Positions 22,194 through 33,238 are shown, counted from the stretch's first letter. The stretch: 64,000 nt of DNA from Cristatella mucedo (GCA_009760855.2 WPIO01000038.1:3248501-3312500), one strand, 5' to 3'. The notes: generated by a model not told the origin, from the sequence alone. Translations and numbers: made by a program.

Positions 22194-22520
22194 TTACAGA
22201 GCAGTGCCAGTGATGCCCAGGCGAGATGAGAGGCGCTCTAGAAGAACTTTGTGATCGATAGTATCAAAAGCTGCCGAAAGATCGAGCAAAACAAGCAGAG
22301 ACACTCTACCCTTGTCCGCATTCCTAATTAGGTCGTTGTATACCCTAAGCAATGCTGACTCTGTGGAGTGATTAGCTCTAAAGCCAGACTTGCTAGCAAG
22401 GTTTGAAGCTTTGACATAAGAGTTCTGCTGGTTGGCCACGACCCGTCCCATTGTCTTAGATAGGAATGGTAGAAGGGAGACTGGGCAGTAGTTGCTCAAG
22501 TTCTCTTGGTCTAGTGTCAC
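22194..22520 (-). pseudogene. LINE-A RT N-terminal fragment
   Basis: A 108-codon frame with NYCPVSLLPFLSKTMGRVVA, NHSTESALLRVYND and LLDLSAAFDTIDHKVLLERL, the conserved RT blocks with the first catalytic Asp in AAFDTIDH. It is separated from the downstream RT part by a frameshift or stop near 22100-22190. Confidence 0.88.
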
Positions 22521-22694
22521 TTTCTTAAGAAGTGGCCTGACTACAGCTTTTTGAAAGGTGCTGGGACATGACCTGAGGCTAATGACATATTAAGGATGTT
22601 AGTTATGCATGGCAGCCGCAGATCAATGCAACGAAGGAGCAGGACAGTGGGAATAAGGTCCACAAGGCTTGTCTTCTTTGATTGGAATACGAAC

Positions 22695-24195
22695 TTCAGG
22701 ACTAGATCACTACTGACCTACTCTTGAAAATATTGTTGCTAAGCAGCTGGTCGAACACACTACCAAAATGAAATCTCAGTAACATTTAAGTCAGGGTTCG
22801 AGAGGCAGTACTCCACTGAAACTGCTCTCCCGTGTGTTAACAGTGACATTATACGTGGCAATGATGGTGGGATTGTCATTGCCCTAGCTCTGCTAGATCT
22901 GTCCGCTGCTTTTCACATCACTGATCACGATGTTCTACTTGAACGATTGAGTACAAAGATTGGTTTGGTAGCAGAGGCTCTGGCGTGGTTTAAATCGAAC
23001 TTGACTGATGGTGTTCAATCCGTGTTGTGCAGGGGTTAGGTCTCACACACGAGACGGGTCAACTGAGGACCCCCTCAAGGGACCGTCCTTGGTTCCTTAC
23101 AGTTCTCCATTTATGTTCAACCTCTGGAAAAAGAGATTAAGGTCCATCGAATAGGATATCAATTTAATTTTGACGATACTCAGCTGTATTCGTCATTCAA
23201 ACCGTCAGAATCTGCTGCAGCAACTGAGAAACTGAATGCTTGCCTTGCCGACATTCGATCCTGGATGTCGGAAAATGCCTTGAAACTGAATGACGATAAA
23301 AACGAACTGCTGCTCATATGACACCTAAGGATGTGACTGGATTAAAAAGCTTTGTTCTTCTAATTGGCGATGCTGTTGTGCGATCATCACCACGTGCTCG
23401 AAATTTAGGTGTCAATTTCAACAGCTGCCTAAATTTTAAAAGCTTCATTCAGATAGACTGCTTCTACAGCTAACCGTCACGTCCGATCTCTATCTAAGGT
23501 CATTAGCTGTCTTCCACAGTGGCTTGCAAAAAATGTAACTAGCTTCTTTGTTCTGTCTCGGCTTGATTTTTTTAATTCTCTTTTGGCTGAGCAACCAGAA
23601 AAGCAACAAGCCCACTGCAGCTGGCTACGAATGTGGCTGCAGGGCTATTCTTTAAGTCCCAAAGGTTTGACCACGTGTCTCCTTTGCTGAAAGAGCTAAG
23701 ATGGATGTGATTGAGCAATGGGTACAGAGCAAAGTTCTTACGCTGACCCACAAGGCCCGCCACGGCTTGGCTTCTTTATGCCTAGCAGAACTGCTACACC
23801 AGTTTCAGCCTGTTCACGCTCTCAGGTCATGTGTGGACAATAAATTAGCTGTTCCATTCCTCTGTCCTAAGACCGTTGGCGACAGAAGCTTTAGCTCTGC
23901 AGCCCCTAGACTGCGGAACTCCCTTCCACAATTCTTACGCAACGACAACTCCTCTTCTGCTGCCGACTATGGCTCATCCTTTTTAGCAGTCCTGAGCTGC
24001 TAATTCCAGGCTACTCACTATCTCAATGCTCTCCTGACTCTATTGCTTCCCACTTTCTCTTTGTTTCGTGAGACGAAGTCTGTTGGCTACCGAATGCGTA
24101 ACGAAAGCCGCTCAGGCTGTGAGTGGGCTATACAAAACTCTCCTGCGTAACATTCACATAGTCTTTATGACTTTGTTGAATTACAGACGGAGATG
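22695..24195 (+). mobile_element. LINE-B, 3' half after the LINE-A insertion
   Basis: The plus strand resumes the RT at LENIVAKQLVEH, then STETAL, LALLDLSAAFHITDHDVLLE (first catalytic region, Asp changed to His) and FNFDDTQLYSSFKPSE-like near 23160-23205. The C-terminal part follows: HKARHGLASLCLAELLHQFQ at 23748 and DNKLAVPF, VGDRSFSSAAPRLRNSLPQF to 24003. The 3' end is GAGTGGGCTATACAAAACTC, then GACTTTGTTGAATTACAGAC and GGAGATGCATAC. Several stops and frame changes make it non-functional. Confidence 0.85.
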
Positions 24196-25570
24196 CATAC
24201 ATGCATACATAGGTCACGGTAGGGAAAGGCTGCTCAAAACGGAACTAAAAATCCTCGCAAGGACGTCACGCACGACTAGAGGCACACTAGGAGGCGTTGC
24301 TAAGTTAGAGGACGGCCGTAAATCTGGCTTGTTCTGGTTGATATGTGCGTGACGGAGCGTGACCCGAAGGCTGCTGCAAGTATGACTGTTTGGCTCACCC
24401 CGGGGACATATTACCCGAGGAGACGGTGCTACGGGGCAGCAGCGCTTTACGGTCACGTGGTGAGATCCAGTTCAGCAAGCGGATTAATTTGACGTGCAAT
24501 CCTCCAGCTTGGCTTTAGTTGATATACAGTTGGGTACGTCCGTTCGATTATGCACACGAGCATTTCACCAATGATTTATGATGAGCCGGCCACCTTTCCC
24601 TGCAGTTTTTTAGGCTCAGAGAACAATTCGTTCTTTGAGTTTTAGTTAATACACAATCTCTCAGCCAATCGGGTGATTCTACCGACTCTAGTGTTTTTAG
24701 GCCTCGATACAGCTCTCTGTGCAAACTCCTCGGCTTTTCAAGCTTAGGGTTTCTAATACCCCTTAAGTCTTCTATGATGTCCAGTTCGGCCCGGGCTGAT
24801 TGAGGGGCCTACTTATTGAAACTCCTCATATCGAGGCTCGTCATCCGGTGCTGGGCCGCCAATTACATCGGCTCGGATCAGGAGCTGAAGCAGCGTAATG
24901 ATGGACTTCTTCTGTATGTTGAGGACAATAGTGCTACTGCCGTCAACAGCAACGAAATAACTTTCTGATTATAATTTTTATAATTACTAAATTTGTATTA
25001 ATAATTTCCAGTAGATGAACATTCATAGAATGCACTTTTGATGAACATAGTGTGTGGACGCTGTAAGTATACTTATCTTGAGTGTCTTGCGCCCTACGTG
25101 AAGTTCGTAGCTTCAATCCAGGTCGCAGGTCTTCCAGCATGCGGAATCAGCTTTTCTTTTTATTTGTTGCACCATGCCGGTCTGCTTAAGCAGGTTTATG
25201 GTCTTACTAGGCAATTCCTTCGTAAACCGTAGTGTCCAGGTAATCGTCATTGACCTTCTGTCATTGACTTGCATTGGAGCGGCAAAAGTAGGATTGTGGG
25301 ATACCAACGGCTTAGCCGTACCAAAATTAAATGAGGCAAGAGCTAACTTTACGTTTGACCTTGTGTTTGATCTTATGCTGTATGGACCGGGACCTCATCG
25401 TTCGGCCGCTGCACCTGCCTCAATTTCAAAGCAAAAACATTTCTTGGCGAAAGTGCTCAAGCTATCTCTCTCTTTCTCTTAAATGTATTAGGTAACTTCT
25501 GCACTGTAGTCGGTCGCCCGACCAATCTTCACATCATCACTTTAGACTGTCAGAGAAAGACCGAACCGGC
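24196..25570. other. Intergenic, nothing recognised
   Basis: No domain-bearing frame. A short TAAT-rich patch lies near 24965-25010. Confidence 0.5.
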
Positions 25571-26106
25571 TCCCTTGACGTGCCCTACGTGTTTTCGCTC
25601 ACTTTTAGGTCCCGTCATTCTTTGGCTCCAGCCTACCTGTGAGTTCTACCGCCCCACCAGGCTAAGCGTCGTACCACCCACTTTTTGGAATCAAACTGCT
25701 TACCTATACCTCTTACAAACCTCAAATTCTTTGGAGACCATGCCTTTAGTCTGTAAGCTCATAAACCTTGGATCTCACTCAGACTTGCATCACGACTTCC
25801 CCTTACTTGACCACATTCAAAAAGAACTTAAAAATGCATTTATTTATGAACGAATATAGTGGATCCCTGTGATTCGTCCTCAATGTGCTTATATGTGCTG
25901 ATACTGCTACATGCTGCCACTAACCACACTTGCATGCTGACCCTGTGCATGTCACCCCTAACTATGTTATTCATGTTTTTTTATCAGGAATGCTACGTCG
26001 AACCACTCGATCGTGTTTCCTTTGAAGCAGATGTAAATCGCCTAGAAAGAGATTGAGTTCTCAGAGGGTGCTTTATTAAGTATACCATTACTATTATTAT
26101 TACTAT
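25571..26106 (+). mobile_element. LINE-A 3' copy
   Basis: Starts within the C-terminal coding region (cf. TCCCGTCATTCTTTGGCTCC) and runs through the stop, GGATCCCTGTGATTCGTCCT, TGCATGCTGACCCTGTGCAT and GCCTAGAAAGAGATTGAGTT to CTATTATTATTACTA. The frame contains several changes. Confidence 0.85.
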
Positions 26107-26573
26107 GTGATCCGCTTTTCCCCACCTCAAGAGAAAGCGCACCAGCCTTTCCTGATTTCAGTGCACGGGTCGACTCTATGCTGATCTGTTTATCGCACTC
26201 GACTTATTCCAGACTAATATCATAATTGCCGCTGCCAGCTTCAGCCCAGTTAACACTTCCGGCCTCCATTTCACGAACTCTTCAAGTGCTTGGTCTTCAG
26301 AGTGTGTCCTGAGTTATTTCGCATCAGACCCACGGCTTGGCTACTTCACGCTTAGCTACACTGCTGCAACAGTTGCAACCCACTAGTGCCCTTATATCTA
26401 TCCTCTGTGGTGACTTAACTGGCTTGTTGTAATTCTTCCCTTGAAGCATGTTAGCGATAGAGCCTTTTGCTTTGCGGATTCTGTTGAACTCGCTTAACAA
26501 ATTATGACGCAATGACATCTTCTCTCCAACGATTGACTGCGGCGTATTCTCTTCATCCGTTCCAAGCAACTAC
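26107..26573. other. Intergenic, nothing recognised
   Basis: No gene or repeat match. Confidence 0.5.
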
Positions 26574-26666
26574 TTATAATTCATTTTTGTAGCACCCTAA
26601 GAGAACATGATCTCTATTCACACGCTTCTCATATGCCTCGAAGCTCGAACTCACGACCTCCTCAAA
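26574..26666 (-). mobile_element. SINE-B 3' fragment
   Basis: TAATTCATTTTTGTAGCACC, then GATCTCTATTCACACGCTTC and CATATGCCTCGAAGCTCGAA, match the minus-strand SINE-B. The tRNA head is mostly missing. Confidence 0.7.
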
Positions 26667-26667
26667 C

Positions 26668-26850
26668 TTCTCCGGTGACTCTGCTATGCTTCTCGCTTCC
26701 TCTTCGTTACGTGAGGCGAAGTCTATTAACTACCGTGAGTAGGCCAGAAACCACTTTGGCTCTGAGTGGGCGGCATAAGAAAACTCTTCAGCGCCGCACC
26801 CACTTAGTCCTGGTTGCTCTATGGAGTTTCAAACCGATACAAATTACCGT
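26668..26850 (+). mobile_element. LINE-B 3' fragment
   Basis: TCTTCGTTACGTGAGGCGAA, GTCTATTAACTACCG and GCTCTGAGTGGGCGGCATAA match the terminal coding and tail part of LINE-B (24060-24150). Confidence 0.6.
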
Positions 26851-26899
26851 AAAAAAATAGTACCGATAAAAAAGATTTCCTCCATTCTACTTACAGAAG

Positions 26900-27052
26900 A
26901 GCATAGGTAGAGTAGGGCCTGCTTAGTAATGAATACGACAGACAAACTACTTTACATGTTTGTGACATCCCGTCTAGATTACCGCAATTCCATTTATTCA
27001 GAACTTTGGGCCTGCCCCCTAAAATAAACGGGTTAATGTTCTGTTCTGTATC
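26900..27052 (+). mobile_element. Short LINE RT C-terminal fragment
   Basis: The plus frame around CTTTACATGTTTGTGACATC and CCGTCTAGATTACCGCAATT matches the LINE-A block HAFVTSRLDFCSSLL. Only this block is preserved. Confidence 0.5.
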
Positions 27053-28274
27053 TGAAAAAAAAACATTAATGACAAGAGAGCAGGGACTTGCAAGGGAGAG
27101 AAGATAAATAGATTGCAAGAGACAGATTCGGAGAAACGGAGGAACGGAGAGGTTGACAGGTTGAGAGTGAGTGAGGGGTTATAAGTGAGATGGATTTGTT
27201 CATTCTGAAATTACCTGGCTCCAGTCCAAATTTTTTGGAAGAACCTCTGCATGGGGTCAACTAGTAGTTGACATTATTTGGGTATGCATTTAGATCGCGG
27301 GCTCTGCAAATCATTGTCATGCTAAGCGCAAGAAAATGGAAGGTGCAGAAAGTTACGGAGCAGTGCCACAGACCCGACCCGGAACTGCCAAGCTAGCTGG
27401 TCTCCGTTGCTAACATTGTTTATTTCAGAAAGCCGTGGAAAACGGTATTTCAGATCTCTGGTCTCAAATTCTTTCTAGTGAAAGAGCTTGGCTTCGCCTC
27501 GCGTTTGAAATACAAATCAAGCCTGTGCGATATCTTATAAATACGAAATGCGAAAGTGTCTGAATGAATTCAGAGATACAACCAGTGCTCGTCAAGGAAG
27601 TCTTCTGATGCTAGTCTTCTGAAGTAAACAGACGATCTTTTACAATATTCAGACCAACAGTTTTCCCAATTGCAGCATTGGAGATCGAACTGCGGATTCG
27701 AACAGGTACATGGATCGAGCGACCGCCCGCCACAGCTTCCGGAGCATATTTTTTTCCTTTTTTCAGCTTTCATCGGGCTGCTATTTTCTCATTACGCTGT
27801 TACCACTCTTCGCCTCATCGCTCAGGCCCATTTTAGACTCTCATTTGTTACAAATTCCCGACGAAGAGTTCGTATGTCTATACGATCCAGTTTGTATCTG
27901 CATTGCCTTTCATTATTTGAATTATCCAAGTCTGGAGACTCGGGCCCCGCCTTCGACTGGACGGCGTTGCGACGTCCTTACTGCGTCGGCTCGCGTCTCC
28001 TTTCTCGATTTTTCTTTATCGGTCGAGCGACAGCGAGCCGTGTGGAGCTCCATTTGAGTAACCACGCCCTCGAAAATCAAACGAGTAGAACGTGTCTCCA
28101 GTCATGCTGAGAGTGTTACAGATTCCCTGTACCCTCTTTTCCAAGTATTGATCTTAAGTCGTAGTGTTTGGTAAATGCATCCTGAGATGCAGCTACTGTT
28201 GCTGCGGTCCGTGAATGGATTGGTGATTAATATAAGACGGCCGATCTGAAGTTGCGGCGGCAGGCGAAACACGA
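27053..28274. other. Intergenic, nothing recognised
   Basis: Frames at 27670-28110 (146 codons, plus) and 27710-28057 overlap out of phase and lack domains. Confidence 0.45.
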
Positions 28275-29021
28275 TTGTTAGGAAGCCTTGCATGTTTTCT
28301 ATTTCCAGCATTGTCTCGAGGCCGCCCTATGCGATTTCACCCAAGCTTTGCAGCTAATCACTTTAACTTAGTGGTCATCCGGCCTTCTATAACCCGGTGG
28401 TTCATATTAATGCTTGTCTTTAGCATTGCTGCTCAGTGTGCAATAAACATTCATTTTGACAGTTCATTATCAAAGGCCTTAGGTGCCGAGTCTCGTGCAC
28501 TGGCTGAGTCTGTTTTAAAGGCGGCTCAACAGAATGACTGCACTCACATCGAGGATGACACACTCAACCACATTTTCAATGCTACAATACGACACTAGCT
28601 AACATGCCCGACGAGTTGGCACTTCTGGCTAGGTACACTGTGAGCGCTCCTCCGCCAGGCGGCCCACGGTCTACACAGACATTAAACTAGGCTCTTTAGG
28701 TCTGCTAAGCACAAGCTTGCGAAGACATGCGCAAGATCGGGATTGTCTGGTCATCACGAGGCATATGAGGACTAATTTAGATCGTACCAAAACATATTAG
28801 CTAAGGCTAATTCTAGATTCTATAAAATAAATATTGTTGAAGCACATACACACAATCAGAATATGCAGGTGTCTACGATCAACAATATTTTTGACCGTTC
28901 CCAGTTTACCTGCCTACCCAGTGGTCCTTGTGGCGACCACGCCGATCACTTTTCTAGATTATGTGTCAGCAATGTAGACAAGATTAGAGTCCGTTCATTA
29001 GTGGCAGCAACCACTCTGAAA
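28275..29021 (+). mobile_element. LINE-B-like 5' region between endonuclease and RT
   Basis: After an open frame to 28598 (LNHIFNATIRH) the plus strand keeps the pattern of the linker between endonuclease and RT in CR1-like ORF2. This comprises an Arg-Lys-rich ARR-type block (EDMRKIG), then SYQNILAKANSRFYKI at 28790, EAHTHNQNMQ, TINNIFDRSQFTCLPSGPCG and HADHFSRLCVSNVDKIRVRS at 28940. It is broken by stops. The part before about 28560 is less certain. A SINE-A copy interrupts it at 29022. Confidence 0.6.
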
Positions 29022-29204
29022 TAAATAAATAAATCCTAGCTGATTAAACAGCCTCTTTTAGTATAGCGACAGAAGAGCCTTTTACGGCTATCACCACAAC
29101 TTGCAGAGGCGATAAAGGATCGCTCACAGCAGGAATCAAACCCACAACCTCGGGACCGAGGTCGTGAAAGCAACCGCCTTACCTAGCGTGCCATCACGGC
29201 TCAC
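29022..29204 (-). mobile_element. SINE-A copy nested in a LINE
   Basis: Minus-strand GTGAGCCGTGATGGCACGCT, GGTCCCGAGGTTGTGGGTTT, GATTCCTGCTGTGAGCGATC, GCCGTAAAAGGCTCTTCTGT, GAGGCTGTTTAATCAGCTAG and an ATTTATTTATTT tail. LINE-B-type coding sequence continues on both sides. Confidence 0.9.
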
Positions 29205-29412
29205 CAACCTCCTGTACCCCAATAAAAACCCGATAGTACGTCTCTCTCAGTTTCGCGGATCGCTTCACTGAGTACATTCAAGAAGGCCACAAGCGATCTC
29301 ATCCTGAAATTAACTTCCCAATCAAAAAAGACCAGCAGTTCTATAGACACTGCAACCCGCTTCCATAGTTCTCCGATGTACCTATCTGCTGGTGCCGTGC
29401 ATAACTAACGCA
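29205..29412 (+). mobile_element. LINE-B-like fragment, continuation after SINE-A
   Basis: The plus frame shows IVRLSQFRGSL and then an AI..KATS-type context (GAAGGCCACAAGCGATCTCA), the stretch that precedes LDPIPT in related RTs. Degenerate. Confidence 0.5.
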
Positions 29413-29505
29413 ATAAATAATAATAATAATAATAATACGTTGTGTATACTGCTCTTACTGAACCGGATCTCTTTCTATGCACTTTGCACATACGTCACTA
29501 GCCCC
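29413..29505 (-). mobile_element. LINE-A-type tail fragment
   Basis: AATAATAATAATAATAATAC precedes CCGGATCTCTTTCTATGCAC and TTTGCACATACGTC, a diverged minus-strand tail. Confidence 0.5.
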
Positions 29506-29744
29506 AAGTCGCGTTCCTGCCCGTTCATTGAGGCTGCAAGTTAATTAATCATTATTCATTAATCATTAAGGCTGCCGCTCTAATTAAGAAAGTAAAACTA
29601 AACAGATGAAGAAAACTTGCGCATTTTTCGCTCAGTCTCCCTACTACCTTTCCTATCGAAAACACTAGAACGATTCGTGGCAGTCCGGCTAAACTCTTGC
29701 ATCGAGAACTAAAACCTTGCAAGGAACTCGCCTATTTTGTGACA

Positions 29745-29872
29745 TATATGTACATATAATGCATTGTATAGTTCTCTAAGAGAACTTGGTCACTATTCTG
29801 GCTCTTCACATGTGCCACGGATTTTGAGTCCACGACCTCAGTCATCAAATACAGTCACCTTGACCTGGTCGA
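29745..29872 (-). mobile_element. SINE-B copy (degenerate)
   Basis: ATAATGCATTGTATAGTTCT, GAGAACTTGGTCACTATTCT, TTCACATGTGCCACGGATTT and CACGACCTCAGTCATC follow the minus-strand SINE-B order. Confidence 0.65.
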
Positions 29873-29894
29873 GAACGCACCGCATCGACTTCTG

Positions 29895-30420
29895 AGACAC
29901 TTGTTTCTGGTCTACTTGCCTGCAAAATCAGGCACTTACAGCTTGTAAATATCTCGGCAGCTTGATTCGTCTCTCGTGAGCGTCGCAGTTGCCACATCAA
30001 TGCTCTTCTAGACAACCTTTACTGGCCCCCAGTCAAGCGGCGTTACGACTTCAAGGTTTTGTCACTCACTTTAAGGTCCCTTCATTCTCTGGCTAAAACT
30101 TACTTATCAGAACTACTCACCCATTAGCTTATGCATCGTGCCATCCGCTTTCCTGAATCAAAACTCTTAGCTATACCTCGCACAAACCTCAGATATTTTG
30201 GAGACCGAGCTTTAGTTCATGTGCTCCCAAAGCCTGGAACTCACTTCAGACTGACGCCACGACACACATTCTGACTTGAAAATATTTAAAAAGAAGTTAA
30301 AAAAGCACCACCGCCTGTTAGGCAGCATTTTTTTTGGCTCCCTGCGATTCGTCCTGTATTTGATATTATGAATGATACATACCACTTGTGACATCGGGCC
30401 TTTACTAGGCACGGCAGTGC
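29895..30420 (+). mobile_element. LINE-A C-terminal fragment
   Basis: Plus-strand GTCGCAGTTGCCACATCAAT, CTTTACTGGCCCCCAGTCAA, GGTTTTGTCACTCACTTTAA, GGTCCCTTCATTCTCTGGCT, GGAGACCGAGCTTTAGTTCA and CTCCCAAAGCCTGGAACTCA are collinear with the LINE-A ORF2 end. Frameshifts are present and the final ATT tail is missing. Confidence 0.8.
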
Positions 30421-31130
30421 AGTCATCGAGAGATCATCAGCTCAGGCCCGAACTTAGCACTGGTCCTTTGACCCTTGGCTCATGACAATGGTCAGGCTGC
30501 GTCACAAGAGTTTCAAAGCCGTATAGAATAAATCTGTCACATTGGTTACATGCACATCTCTATGCAACTTCAAATTCATGAACAACAAGTGCATAGACAT
30601 ACTTGAAGCAGAGGCACAACTTGTGCCTTGAAATGAGAGTACGAGATTTGATGCGAGATTCTACGAGATTGTGAGATTAAAATGAGAGTGAGGGAATGTC
30701 TACAAGATTTGCTGTCGATCGTGACAAACCCTCAGCAAAGTGGACTATCGTACCAGCAGACCACCGCATCCGGCAAGAGAAGCTCGACGCCATTAAATTT
30801 GGCGTTAAAAAGTGAGCATCCGATATAATTAACCTATCAACGCGGCAGCTCACTCTCCTCTTGCAGAGTTAGAACACCGAAAAACTTCCGACAACTACCA
30901 GGTGCTACACATGGAGATTATTTAAGGAATAATTTGGACGCAAGTTTACTTGCCTCTGTTTCTTGCCCAGACTTTTGGACTTTCTTCCGTTTGCTAGAGT
31001 TCTAGATACGAAAACCAATTCACCAAGAGATTTTCATAACGCAGTGTGAATACCTGCGAAGGCTCTTCCGCCATGCGCACGCACAGTCGAGCTGAGCACG
31101 ATAAGTTTTTTGGATCGAACTCTTCGAGCG
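30421..31130. other. Intergenic, nothing recognised
   Basis: A patch near 30640-30700 repeats GAGATT and GAGAGT. No gene match. Confidence 0.5.
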
Positions 31131-31142
31131 TCCCGCGGTCTG

Positions 31143-31297
31143 TGTACCACGTGGTCATACCACGTGGTCATAGCTTGCGGCGCAGGCTCAGACCGCTGCC
31201 AGCTAGGCCGGCAGCGTTGCTTGATGGGAGCCTAAGCTGATTGCATCATCCATCGGACTTCGCGCTCAGTTCGTACCCTGCTTCCTATAAAAGGGGT
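31143..31297 (+). promoter_or_regulatory. Candidate promoter: two CACGTG boxes and a TATA box
   Basis: ACCACGTGGTCAT occurs twice in tandem (about 31145-31170), giving two palindromic E-boxes. A canonical CTATAAAAGGGG lies at 31285-31296. No coding exon or LTR that I can recognise follows, so the assignment rests only on motif arrangement. Confidence 0.3.
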
Positions 31298-31552
31298 CAC
31301 TTATGCTCTACCCGCGTACTTACCATTGCATTGCATTTGACAGTCGACTCGAGGCGGAGTCAAACCACTGGACTATTCATACTTCGGCGCTCCATTCAGA
31401 TATAGCGGCATCCTAAATAAGCCAGGTTACGACTGTCGAAATATCATCTTCAATTCCTGCATTCCAACGACACGGATCCGCCTTCAGTTACTATGCTCCT
31501 CGAGCTTGGAACCCACCACCGGCTGATATCAGGTCAACTCCTGATTGGATAC
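31298..31552. other. Intergenic, nothing recognised
   Basis: No gene or repeat match. Confidence 0.4.
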
Positions 31553-31882
31553 TAATAATAATAATAATTCACTTGATAAAGCGCCCTCAGAGAACTTAAT
31601 CTCTCTCTAGGCGCTTTACATTTCCTGCAAAGTGAAATGCAATTGAATGGTAAGTAAAATCATGCTTGAAAAACAAACAAAATGAATAATATGGTTAAGG
31701 TGACATGCACAGGGTCAGCATGCGAATGTGGTTAGTGGCAGCATGCACAGTGTCAGCACGCATAAGCACATCAAGGACGAATCACAGGGACTCGCTAGAT
31801 GCTGTCCTAAATAGGTGTGTTTTTAGGTTCCTTTTTAATGTGGTCAGGTCAGGGGATGTTCTGACGCAGGTCGGGAGGGTTG
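31553..31882 (-). mobile_element. LINE-A 3' copy, 5'-truncated
   Basis: TAATAATAATAATAATTCAC, TTGATAAAGCGCCCTCAGAG, CTCTCTCTAGGCGCTTTACA, then GGGTCAGCATGCGAATGTGG and GACGCAGGTCGGGAGG. It is very similar to 55312-55830, with homology ending abruptly near 31882, a typical 5' truncation. Confidence 0.9.
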
Positions 31883-31989
31883 ATGACTTTTAAAAGCAAG
31901 CTGAAAGCAGTTTTTCCACAAACATTTCCCGTATGTCTTTTTTACCTTTCTATGTGGTTTCGGTTAATGCATCTAGACATGGGGCAGCT

Positions 31990-32090
31990 GCGACACACGT
32001 GAAATCTGATTCACACCTCTGCAGGTGCCTGAATAGAGAGTAAATTCTTGTGGAGCAATATATAAAAGACATAATGATTATTATAGTTTA
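31990..32090 (+). mobile_element. SINE-B or LINE-A tail fragment
   Basis: AGGTGCCTGAATAGAGAGTA followed by GGAGCAATATATAAAAGACA and an ATT-rich end. The GAATAGAGA form is the SINE-B version. Confidence 0.55.
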
Positions 32091-33035
32091 TTGTTGTTTG
32101 GAACGCTTTTATCATTTCCATTTGGATATTTTTATGCAGTTCTACAAAGCACTGGTGACTTAGAGGGCAATTGTCCTTAGTGCTTGATCTAGGAGAACCG
32201 GAGCGTCTTTCAGTTGACAGACTTCCTAGGCAGCACACTTCGTGGTCCAGAGCAAATACGCAGTCAGTCCACGCAAGCCGCGAATAAGTCAGATGCTCAC
32301 TAGCTCTGACTATTATTTTGGGAGCTATTGCTTGGGTGCTGAGTAATCTCCCCTAATCCAGGTACACTGAACACAGAGCACTGATCTGCATGCACTTCAC
32401 ACTGAAGTTCGATCGATTACTGTTAATTTTGTCAAATTTAGCGAGGTTTGTTTCCTAAATATCTCATTTTTGAACAGCATATAGTCGATTGCACTCTTGA
32501 GCACTCAATTCTTTGAAAGGTTCGTTACTTCCGCCTGTCCAGGAAAAGGCACGGCTCCGGCAAAATGCTTACCAACGTAGTGGCAGCAACTGGATCTCGA
32601 AAGATTATAAATGATCACCAACGCTTCAATGAATGTCTGTCACCAAATGCTATGAACATGCTCAAGCAGCTCTTGATTAGCTACATTTCTTGCCATAAGC
32701 ACAGCGAGTATCTTGGCAGTTTCTAGTCCTGACGCCGCTGACGCTTGAAAGGGGCTAGTTGCAGCTGAGGCCCCGAAGCAGGCTAACGAGTCGTCGACGC
32801 TGGATCCAAGCATGCCGCCAAGCGAGCAAGCCGTGGGCACAGAGCCCGGTCATCAAGAGCGCCCATACCATAGCAAGTCGATTGCAATGCTGTAGATCCT
32901 CTCATTGGACAGTCGCACACGTGCTATACTACGCTCGGTACCTGCATTAACTTACAATTTCTGTTCAACGCTAAGTCCTCAGCGAAGCTGGTTCATAGTT
33001 CAACGGAAAAGAGACTAGCCGTCACAGTTCATGTA
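32091..33035. other. Intergenic, nothing recognised
   Basis: No gene or repeat match. Confidence 0.5.
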
Positions 33036-33238
33036 GTCTAGACCAGCGGTTCTCAACCTTCCTAATGCCGCGACCCTCTAATACAGTTGCTCATGTTGTG
33101 GCGACCCTCAACCATAAAATTATCGTGTTTGAAATGTGGAAATGCGTGTTTTCTGATGGTCTTAGGTGACCCCTGGGCAAGGGTCGTTTGACTCCAACAG
33201 GGGTCACGACCCTCAGGTTGAGAACCACTGGTCTAGAC
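33036..33238. mobile_element. SPIN-like hAT MITE with 8-bp target duplication
   Basis: The element spans 33044-33230 (187 bases) and is flanked on both sides by the same 8-mer GTCTAGAC (33036-33043 and 33231-33238). Its ends are inverted repeats, CAGCGGTTCTCAACCT on the left and AGGTTGAGAACCACTG on the right, one mismatch in 16. The 8-bp duplication with a central TCTAGA is typical of hAT elements. Internal stretches (CCTAATGCCGCGACCCT, CCATAAAATTAT, TCTGATGGTCTTAGGTGACC, GGGTCACGACCCTCAGG) are, from memory, those of the SPIN (SPACE INVADERS)/URR1-type non-autonomous hAT elements known from several vertebrates and a few invertebrates. No transposase is present, so it was mobilised in trans. 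Confidence 0.9.

Larger units (their letters stand above)
20916..22694 (-). mobile_element. LINE-A, longest copy (5'-truncated non-LTR retrotransposon)
   Basis: On the minus strand it carries RT domain pieces, the ORF2 C-terminus, a 3' UTR (about 21190 down to 20930) and an ATT-rich tail. RT blocks in order: SLASGHVPAPFKK near 22560; ENLSNYCPVSLLPFLSKTMG and LLVLLDLSAAFDTIDHKVLL at 22194-22520; FHFCADDTQLYL near 22010. The reading frame is broken between 22095 and 22194, so the copy is dead. There is no endonuclease or ORF1, hence 5' truncation. It lies inside LINE-B. Confidence 0.9.
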
